Source: an uncultured Spirochaetia bacterium (GTDB taxonomy: Bacteria > Spirochaetota > UBA4802 > JAGODF01). From it: 5,105 bases of DNA. The position numbers were made by a program, and so were the translations under genes. The stretch is from positions 1 through 5,105 of the forward strand of contig CALCJG010000190.1 of assembly GCA_937967705.1 (NCBI GenBank), in the 5' to 3' direction. Below the pieces are notes generated by a model, which had not been told where the DNA came from, did no database searches, and was given only the letters and a program-made list of their open reading frames with translations. Positions 1 to 4,596 of the stretch are shown here, piece after piece (position 1 is the first letter of the stretch; each line of letters begins with the position of its first letter).

Positions 1-1352
1 AGACCGGCGAGCCCGTTACAGGCTACATGAAGCGCATCCTCGAGGGGGATTTTCAATCCGCCGCCCTGCATCCCCTGGTACTCACCACTCGGGACGGTTC
101 CCGGCGCACCGTGGAGATAGCTGGCGCCCCCATCATCGCCGGCGAGGGCCACCGCGCGGGGATGGTTCTCATCATCCGGGACATCACCGAAAAGCAGATG
201 GTGGACCAGGAACTGCTGAAGATCAGCAAGCTGGAATCCCTTTCCATACTGGCGGGAGGCGTGGCGCACGACTTCAACAACATACTGATGGGCATACTGG
301 GAAACATCACCGTGGCGCGGCACCGGCAGGAAGAGGAAAACCCCCTATTCTCGGTCCTGGAAAAGATCGAAAAGGCCAGCGAGCGCGCCTCCTATCTCAC
401 ACAGCAGCTCCTCACCTTCTCCAAGGGGGGCTACCCTCTGAAGAAGACCGTTTCCCTGGGCGATCTCCTCCGGGAGAGCGCGGACTTCATCCTGACGGGC
501 ACCAGCGTCCGGTGCGACATACGGATCGAGGAAAACCTCAAACCTGCGGACGCCGACGCCAACCAGATCAGCCAGGTTTTCAACAACATCATCATCAACG
601 CGGTGCAGGCCATGCCGGACGGCGGCATCCTTCGCATAAGGGCGGAGAACGTCAGCAGCGGAGACAACCCGCACTTGGAAGGACCCCATCAGGGCTATGT
701 CCGTATCAGCTTTCAGGACGAGGGTATGGGCATTCCCGAGGAGAACATCGGCAGCATCTTCGATCCTTTTTTCAGCACCAAGGAAACAGGAAGCGGATTG
801 GGACTGGCCAGCAGCTATTCCATCGTGAAACGCCATGAGGGGCACATCGAGGTCCAATCCCGCCCGGGCGAGGGGACGCGGTTCGACGTCTATCTCCCCG
901 CCTCGGACAAGGAGATCGACCGCGAGCAGGAAACGGAATCCCCGCTGCCCTCCCGCGGAGGACGTGTACTCCTGATGGACGACGACGAGACCATCCGGGA
1001 CGTCACCATCGAACTGCTGGATCTGCTGGGTTATGAGACGACCTGCGTGGACGACGGCGAGCTGGCGATACAGGTGTATCAGCGGGAGTTCCTGGCCGGC
1101 CGCCCCTACGACGTTCTGATCATGGATCTCACCGTTCCCGGCGGCATGGGCGGCAAGGAGGCCCTGCGGCGCATACGGGAGTTCGATCCCCATGTAACGG
1201 CGGTTATTTCCAGCGGATACTCCAACGACCCGGTCCTCTCTAACTTCCAGGCTTACGGTTTCCAGGGGTTTCTCCGCAAGCCCTTCTCGCTACAGGAGAT
1301 GACCCGGGTCTTCAACGAAATACTGGGGGACAAGAACGGCCGGGGGGCCTGA
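1..1352 (+). CDS. Hybrid sensor histidine kinase (PAS-HisKA-HATPase-receiver), 5'-truncated
   Basis: The open frame runs in from the left edge (codons from base 3 read TGEPVTGY before the first internal Met at 27), so the true start lies outside and the Met at 27 is inside a PAS domain. Residues are numbered from that Met. Residues 1-55 are the end of a PAS fold closing with the usual RDITE linker. HisKA spans about 66-132, with the phospho-acceptor H81 in AHDFNNIL. The ATPase domain spans about 170-291: N-box near N187/N191, G1 box D231-G235, F-box FDPFF, G2 box GSGLGL at 255-260. A C-terminal receiver spans about 312-434, with acidic D318-D320, phospho-acceptor D367, switch Ser S395 and K418. 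It should autophosphorylate on His and pass phosphate to its own receiver. No DNA-binding or other output domain follows, so the partner (a phosphotransfer protein or second regulator) is elsewhere. Any sensor or membrane part is upstream and unseen; the signal is unknown. Confidence 0.95.
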   Translation, partial: TGEPVTGYMKRILEGDFQSAALHPLVLTTRDGSRRTVEIAGAPIIAGEGHRAGMVLIIRDITEKQMVDQELLKISKLESLSILAGGVAHDFNNILMGILGNITVARHRQEEENPLFSVLEKIEKASERASYLTQQLLTFSKGGYPLKKTVSLGDLLRESADFILTGTSVRCDIRIEENLKPADADANQISQVFNNIIINAVQAMPDGGILRIRAENVSSGDNPHLEGPHQGYVRISFQDEGMGIPEENIGSIFDPFFSTKETGSGLGLASSYSIVKRHEGHIEVQSRPGEGTRFDVYLPASDKEIDREQETESPLPSRGGRVLLMDDDETIRDVTIELLDLLGYETTCVDDGELAIQVYQREFLAGRPYDVLIMDLTVPGGMGGKEALRRIREFDPHVTAVISSGYSNDPVLSNFQAYGFQGFLRKPFSLQEMTRVFNEILGDKNGRGA

Positions 1353-1844
1353 TTACCCCTCCTGAACCAGCTCTTTGAGCACCCCGAGCACCTCGGAGGC
1401 ATGCCCCGGCACCTTGACCTTCCTCCAGACGCGGCGGATCTTCCCCTCTCCGTTAATCAGGAAGGTGCTCCTCTCCACGCCAAAGTATTCCCGGCCGTAG
1501 AGGCTCTTCTTCTGCCACACGCCGTATTTTTCCAGCGTCTTCCTCTCCTCGTCGCTGAGCAGGGTGATCGTGAGGTTTTGCTTCTCGATGAATTTACCAT
1601 GGCTTGCCTGGGAATCCGGGCTCACACCGGCGACCTCGGCCCCCAGCCTGGCAAAATCCCCCCGAAGCGAGGTAAAATCCACGGCCTCCCGGGTGCAGCC
1701 GCTGGTGTTGTCCTTCGGATAGAAATAGAGGACCAGCCAACGTCCCCTGTAATCCCCCAATTCCCTCTTTTGACCCTCCGCATCCCGGAGCGCAAAGGCC
1801 GGCGCCTTCTTCCCCTCCAGGATGTCTTTCTTCTTTTCCGCCAT
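1353..1844 (-). CDS. bcp: Thiol peroxidase of the BCP/PrxQ family, single-cysteine type
   Basis: This 163-residue cytoplasmic peroxiredoxin reduces hydrogen peroxide and organic hydroperoxides. The AhpC/TSA thioredoxin fold is complete: GKKAPAFALRD at 11-21, strand LVLYFYPKD, active site P43-x3-T47-x2-C50 with peroxidatic C50 (codon at 1695-1697), and conserved R125 in VERSTFLI. The length is normal for the family. C50 is the only cysteine, and the usual BCP resolving Cys five residues later is V55, so an external thiol must recycle it. The frame could begin 30 bp earlier at 1874, but the start at 1844 has a perfect AGGAGG six bases upstream and matches the family N-terminus, so I chose it. 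The stop TAA abuts the convergent kinase TGA with no base between. A TTGCCG/TATACT promoter lies upstream, giving a leader of about 70 nt. Confidence 0.94.
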   Translation of the reverse strand: MAEKKKDILEGKKAPAFALRDAEGQKRELGDYRGRWLVLYFYPKDNTSGCTREAVDFTSLRGDFARLGAEVAGVSPDSQASHGKFIEKQNLTITLLSDEERKTLEKYGVWQKKSLYGREYFGVERSTFLINGEGKIRRVWRKVKVPGHASEVLGVLKELVQEG

Positions 1845-1850
1845 CGCAGG

Positions 1851-1856
1851 CCTCCT
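1851..1856 (-). promoter_or_regulatory. Ribosome binding site deciding the bcp start
   Basis: On the minus strand AGGAGG sits six bases before the ATG at 1844. It lies inside the 10-codon extension that would result from using the ATG at 1874, and no comparable site precedes that upstream ATG. It therefore favours the shorter protein. Confidence 0.85.
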
Positions 1857-1879
1857 CTCATCTTTCAATGCCATTCCTT

Positions 1880-1898
1880 ACGGTCCTGTCCGGACCGT
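1880..1898. repeat. Inverted repeat in the bcp leader
   Basis: ACGGTCC (1880-1886) and GGACCGT (1892-1898) form a perfect 7-bp dyad around 5 bases, and the core GTCCGGAC (1888-1895) is itself a palindrome. It lies between the predicted bcp transcription start (about 1916) and the start codon, so it could be a leader hairpin or an operator. No T-run follows on the minus strand, so it is not a simple terminator. Confidence 0.5.
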
Positions 1899-1922
1899 TA
1901 CACAGGGTCTGCCCCTTTCGAT

Positions 1923-1950
1923 AGTATATCCCCCTACCGGGGAACGGCAA
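1923..1950 (-). promoter_or_regulatory. Predicted sigma-70 promoter of bcp
   Basis: Read on the minus strand: -35 TTGCCG (1950-1945), a 16-bp spacer, and -10 TATACT (1928-1923), which match the consensus at 4/6 and 5/6. Transcription would begin near 1916. The -10 is embedded in a small dyad, GATA-gta-TATC (1920-1930). The spacer holds CCCC-tacc-GGGG (1931-1942), and a TTTTCGAAAA palindrome (1954-1963) lies just upstream of the -35. These could be regulator sites; none matches a PerR box that I recognise. Confidence 0.55.
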
Positions 1951-1994
1951 TTATTTTCGAAAACCCCGGCTTTCCCATAAGACTGCTCATTGAC

Positions 1995-2195
1995 TTAAAC
2001 CGCTCCCGAAAAGCGGCAATCCCCCCTATGCAATGGATTCCGGGATTCGCCAACCTGCAGGAGGTAGGACGGGCCGGCTTTGGGCAATACCGGTATGGAT
2101 AATCCCACATTTGCCGCTCTCTGGCAGGCTTCCGGCTGTTCTTCCAATATGTTTTTTTTCGGACGGGGAAAGTCATTTTCTGACATGTTTCTCAC
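1995..2195 (-). CDS. Possible small hypothetical protein, 66 aa (weak call)
   Basis: I do not recognise this ORF. It reads from GTG at 2195 (or an internal ATG at 2186, giving a protein starting MSENDFPRPKK) to TAA at 1995. In its favour, AAGGTGAT (2206-2199) is a good Shine-Dalgarno match just before the GTG, and TTCAAA-17 bp-TATAAT (2246 to 2218) would start transcription near 2211, just before that site. The peptide is hydrophilic with two cysteines, C24 and C59, and has no signal peptide or membrane segment. Against it, third-position GC is only about 55% by my count, clearly below the neighbouring genes, and the ORF is short. A weak 5-bp hairpin (CCGCT/AGCGG, 2016-2000) ends just before the stop. 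It may instead be non-coding spacer. Confidence 0.28.
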   Translation of the reverse strand: MRNMSENDFPRPKKNILEEQPEACQRAANVGLSIPVLPKAGPSYLLQVGESRNPLHRGDCRFSGAV

Positions 2196-2217
2196 GATAT
2201 CACCTTAATTATGCTAT

Positions 2218-2246
2218 ATTATAATGCAGGATATTCGTTTTTTGAA
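2218..2246 (-). promoter_or_regulatory. Leftward promoter candidate in the AT-rich island
   Basis: On the minus strand TTCAAA (2246-2241) lies 17 bp before a perfect TATAAT (2223-2218). The -10 is part of the 8-bp palindrome ATTATAAT (2218-2225), so the plus strand also carries a TATAAT (2220-2225). It would drive the possible small ORF at 1995-2195. Confidence 0.4.
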
Positions 2247-2287
2247 TTTATAATCTTGACAGAACCTTGCTCTGTCAGTTTTCTAAT
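2220..2287 (+). promoter_or_regulatory. yedF promoter region with alternative elements
   Basis: This AT-rich stretch contrasts with the GC-rich surroundings and carries several rightward elements. There are two perfect TATAAT boxes (2220-2225 and 2249-2254) without good -35 partners. There is also a perfect TTGACA (2256-2261) followed 20 bp later by TCTAAT (2282-2287, 5/6). The long 20-bp spacing is poor for plain sigma-70 but is the kind of spacing used by MerR-type activators. Which element is used cannot be decided from sequence. Confidence 0.45.
2257..2277. repeat. Perfect 7-7-7 inverted repeat upstream of yedF
   Basis: TGACAGA (2257-2263) and TCTGTCA (2271-2277) are exact reverse complements separated by 7 bases. 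The left arm overlaps the TTGACA hexamer and the right arm is followed by GTTTTCT. It could be a protein-binding operator or, if transcribed from an upstream TATAAT, a leader hairpin acting as an attenuator. Confidence 0.6.
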
Positions 2288-2303
2288 CCCAGACCATTTG
2301 CAT

Positions 2304-2310
2304 AAGGAGG
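2304..2310 (+). promoter_or_regulatory. Strong ribosome binding site of yedF
   Basis: AAGGAGG lies four bases before the ATG at 2315. It is the best Shine-Dalgarno on the plus strand here and fixes the yedF start. The following DUF3343 gene and miaB have no comparable site. Confidence 0.85.
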
Positions 2311-2314
2311 GTTT

Positions 2315-2902
2315 ATGCCGAAAGAAGTGGACGCCCGGGGACTGGCCTGCCCGCAGCCCGTCATCAATACCAAGAAGGCCCTGGAGGAGACCGATGAGGT
2401 CCTGGTGATCGTAGACAACGACACAGCCCGGGAAAACGTCCTCCGGCTCGCGAAAAACTCCGGCTGTACGGCGGAAACCGAAAACCGCCCCGAGGGGATC
2501 TTCATCCGTATCCGCAGGACCGCCGCCGCCCCCTCCCCGAAACAGGAGACCGGAACTCCCTCGGAGGGCCCCCTGGTGGTGGTCATCTCCGAGGACATCA
2601 TGGGGAGGGGAAACGCCGAGCTGGGGGCCATACTCATGCGCAGCTTTCTACATACCCTCACCGACATAGACCGGCGCCCGGACACCATCATCCTCTTCAA
2701 CTGCGGCGTCCGCCTGGCCGTCAGGGATTCGGCGGTCGTAGCGGATCTCCGGGAGCTGGAAGCCCGGGGAGTGGACATCCTGGTCTGCGGCACCTGCCTC
2801 AACTTTTTCCAGCTCACCGGGAACCTGGAGGCGGGCAAGGTTTCCAACATGTACGACATCACCGAAACCCTTTTTAGCGCCGGCCGCATCGTCACTCTGT
2901 AG
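2315..2902 (+). CDS. yedF: YedF, selenium-metabolism sulfurtransferase-like protein
   Basis: A 195-residue cytoplasmic protein with the two-domain layout of the selenium-associated YedF family. Residues 1-70 are a TusA-like (SirA) domain carrying RGLACPQPV, with C12 in the CPxP motif that in TusA carries persulfide sulfur. A Pro-rich linker (about 71-86) leads to a DsrE/DsrF-like domain (87-195) with VVVISEDIMGRG, FNCGVRLAV (C130) and CGTCLNFF (C158, C161). Among selenium-using bacteria this fusion commonly occurs with selD or selenoprotein genes and is thought to handle persulfide or selenium; its exact reaction is not established. The start is set by AAGGAGG four bases before the ATG. The next gene begins 3 bp after its stop, indicating one transcript. 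No selD, selA or selB is in the window. An upstream dyad overlapping TTGACA suggests regulated expression. Confidence 0.9.
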   Translation: MPKEVDARGLACPQPVINTKKALEETDEVLVIVDNDTARENVLRLAKNSGCTAETENRPEGIFIRIRRTAAAPSPKQETGTPSEGPLVVVISEDIMGRGNAELGAILMRSFLHTLTDIDRRPDTIILFNCGVRLAVRDSAVVADLRELEARGVDILVCGTCLNFFQLTGNLEAGKVSNMYDITETLFSAGRIVTL

Positions 2903-2905
2903 GCC

Positions 2906-3127
2906 ATGAGCGGGGAATACAGCGTCATCCTCTTCCAGTCCGTCAACCACGCCATGTGGGCGGAAACCCTCTTGAAAGAACGGGGCATCGGGCTCAAGCT
3001 GATACCGGTTCCCCGGCATCTCAGCGCCAACTGCGGCGTCTGTCTGCGCATACTCTCCGGGGATGCCCCGGAGGCGGAGGCCCTGCTCCGGGACCGGATT
3101 CCCTTCGAATCCATCCGGCCCCTTTAA
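2906..3127 (+). CDS. DUF3343 protein, putative Se/S carrier-like
   Basis: A 73-residue cytoplasmic protein matching the small DUF3343 family by its pattern: an N-terminal beta strand SVILFQSVNHAMWAETLLKE, then GIGLKLIPVPRHLSANCG with the invariant Pro-Arg and C43, and a short helical tail. The family is often found beside yedF and has been proposed to carry selenium or sulfur; the mechanism is unproven. In this protein C43 is followed two residues later by C46 (CGVC), making a CxxC-like pair; as far as I recall the second position is usually not Cys. It starts 3 bp after yedF and has only a weak GTAGG upstream, so translational coupling to yedF is likely. No signal peptide or membrane segment is seen. 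Confidence 0.85.
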   Translation: MSGEYSVILFQSVNHAMWAETLLKERGIGLKLIPVPRHLSANCGVCLRILSGDAPEAEALLRDRIPFESIRPL

Positions 3128-3161
3128 GCGGTCTCCGCACCCCCCATCCCGGAAAATCTAC

Positions 3162-3190
3162 TTGACGCAGTCCTCCGACCCCTTTATCCC
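3162..3190 (+). promoter_or_regulatory. Possible miaB promoter
   Basis: TTGACG (3162-3167, 5/6) is followed after exactly 17 bp by TATCCC (3185-3190, 3/6). Transcription would begin near 3197, leaving about 60 nt before miaB. The weak -10 keeps this tentative. The 130-bp gap also holds a small GCGG-tct-CCGC dyad right after the DUF3343 stop (3128-3138, no T-run) and a G-rich tract (3199-3214), but no convincing terminator. Confidence 0.35.
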
Positions 3191-3257
3191 TATCTGAAGG
3201 CGCGGGGCGGGGGGCTTTTATCTGCTTTATTCCTCCCCTGCAGTCCTTCCCTGACCG

Positions 3258-4592
3258 ATGACGATAACCATGGAACGCAGCTATTACATAGAAACCTTCG
3301 GGTGCCAGATGAACAAGGGCGACTCCGATCTGATGGCCCTCTCCCTGAGCGGTGCGGGTTTCCTTCCGGCGCCCGTCCCCGAGGAGGCGGACATACTGGT
3401 CTTCAACACCTGTTCCGTACGGGAGCATGCGGAAAACCGGGCCCTCGCGAGAATCCGTTCCGCCCGCAGCCTCCGCAAAAAGGGGGGGGTGATGATCGTC
3501 GTGGCAGGGTGCATGGCCCAGAACAGGGGGACGGAACTGGTGGATTCGGGAATTGCGGACCTCGTGGTGGGGCCCTACCAGTCCCCGGCCCTGGGCGAAA
3601 TTCTCCGCAACCTGAACCGATCCGGTAGGGAGAGGGTCTTCCTCTCCTCGAGGCCGGAGGACCTCGCCAGCCGCATACCCCGGGAAACCCTCCCCCGGGA
3701 CAAGACCTTCCCCTGGCACCAGTGGGTCACCATCACCCACGGCTGCGGGAACTTCTGCTCCTACTGCATCGTCCCCTACGTGCGCGGCCCTCTGGTCTCC
3801 TTTCCCTCGGGGGCCCTTCTGCGCCATATCCGCCTCCTTCCCGAGAGCGGCATAACCGAGATCACCCTGCTGGGGCAGAACGTCAATCAGTACGGCCAGG
3901 ACAGCGGCGATCTCCCCTTCTACCGTCTCCTCGAGGAGACGGCCCGGATAAAGGGCCTGGAGAGGATCGGTTTTCTCACCTCGCATCCCCGCGATTTTGA
4001 CGAGAACATCCTGCGGGTCATAGCCGACTATCCCAATATCTCCCGCTCCCTGCACCTGCCCCTACAGAGCGGGTCTGACCGGGTTCTCAGTCAGATGAAC
4101 CGCCATTACACCATGTCCCATTACAGGAACATCGCCCGGAGCGTCCACCGCCTTCTGGAAAGCTATTCCCTCTCCACGGACCTCATCGTGGGATTCCCCG
4201 GGGAGCGGGAGGAGGATTTCCGGGCCACCCTGGACGCGGTACGGGAAGTCCGATTTGACGAAGCCTTTACCTACGCCTATTCACCCCGGGAGGGCACAGC
4301 TGCGGCCCGCCTCCGGGAAGAACTCACGCGGGAGGAAAAGATCGCCCGGCTGGAGGAGCTCATCCGTCTCCAGCGCGAGATTTCCCGGGAAAAACTCCTG
4401 GCCCGGATCGACCGGACCGAGGAGATGATCGTGGAATCCCTGAGCAGGAAATCCCCCGGCGAGGTGATGGGGAAGACCTTCCTCAATCATCCGGTGGTTC
4501 TCCCCGGCACGAGGGAGGACATCGGCCGTTTCCTGAAGGTGCGCATCACCGGCCTCCGGGGATCCACCCTCTATGGAGAAAAGATTGCCTGA
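3258..4592 (+). CDS. miaB: tRNA-2-methylthio-N6-dimethylallyladenosine synthase MiaB
   Basis: A 444-residue radical-SAM methylthiotransferase that converts i6A37 to ms2i6A37 in tRNAs reading UNN codons, using two [4Fe-4S] clusters. The N-terminal UPF0004 domain (about 7-125) has the three cluster ligands C16 (FGCQMN), C52 (NTCSVRE) and C85 (AGCMAQ). The radical-SAM core (about 155-345) has C163, C167 and C170 in HGCGNFCSYC, then LLGQNVNQYG, SLHLPLQSGS and STDLIVGFPGE. The remainder (about 380-444) is the TRAM RNA-binding domain. LLGQNVN and QMN favour MiaB over RimO or MtaB. After the cluster motif the usual RGxExSR reads RGPLVSFP, an unusual substitution. An in-frame TGA at 3252 bounds the start; ATG at 3258 or 3270 could serve, and neither has a clear Shine-Dalgarno. 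A run of A5G8 lies inside (3477-3489). The exported-protein gene follows after 4 bp. Confidence 0.95.
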   Translation: MTITMERSYYIETFGCQMNKGDSDLMALSLSGAGFLPAPVPEEADILVFNTCSVREHAENRALARIRSARSLRKKGGVMIVVAGCMAQNRGTELVDSGIADLVVGPYQSPALGEILRNLNRSGRERVFLSSRPEDLASRIPRETLPRDKTFPWHQWVTITHGCGNFCSYCIVPYVRGPLVSFPSGALLRHIRLLPESGITEITLLGQNVNQYGQDSGDLPFYRLLEETARIKGLERIGFLTSHPRDFDENILRVIADYPNISRSLHLPLQSGSDRVLSQMNRHYTMSHYRNIARSVHRLLESYSLSTDLIVGFPGEREEDFRATLDAVREVRFDEAFTYAYSPREGTAAARLREELTREEKIARLEELIRLQREISREKLLARIDRTEEMIVESLSRKSPGEVMGKTFLNHPVVLPGTREDIGRFLKVRITGLRGSTLYGEKIA

Positions 4593-4596
4593 CCGG

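Noticed and set aside
345..1193. Long minus-strand open frame opposite the kinase
   Set aside because: It is antisense to a kinase with all family motifs; GC-rich codon bias on one strand opens shadow frames on the other.
2087..2096. Perfect palindrome ATACCGGTAT
   Set aside because: It is a 10-bp isolated palindrome inside the possible small ORF, with no promoter or repeat context, so it is not called as a site.
1401..2102. 233-codon plus-strand open frame opposite bcp
   Set aside because: It is the complement of the peroxiredoxin gene and runs into the promoter region; no domain or ribosome site is seen.
2122..2137. Sigma-54-like element TGGCAGG-n4-CGGCT on the plus strand
   Set aside because: The GG-10-GC spacing fits, but the -12 half lacks TTGC, it lies about 180 bp from yedF, and a match of this quality is expected by chance.
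2112..2159. Possible terminator: short stems (TGCC/GGCA, GCCG/CGGC) before a run of eight T
   Set aside because: The stems are only 4 bp, are not adjacent to the T-run, and no plus-strand gene ends upstream of it.
1960..2200. tRNA, selenocysteine tRNA or known riboswitch in the large gap
   Set aside because: I looked for T-loop and D-loop signatures and core motifs of common riboswitches on both strands and found no convincing match; a covariance-model search would settle it.
3021..4055. 344-codon minus-strand open frame opposite miaB and DUF3343
   Set aside because: It overlaps two genes with recognisable family motifs and has no recognisable domain itself.
4590..4592. TGA stop of miaB as a possible selenocysteine codon, given the selenium genes nearby
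   Set aside because: The protein is already full length for MiaB and ends at the expected TRAM boundary; no SECIS-like hairpin was evident after the TGA.
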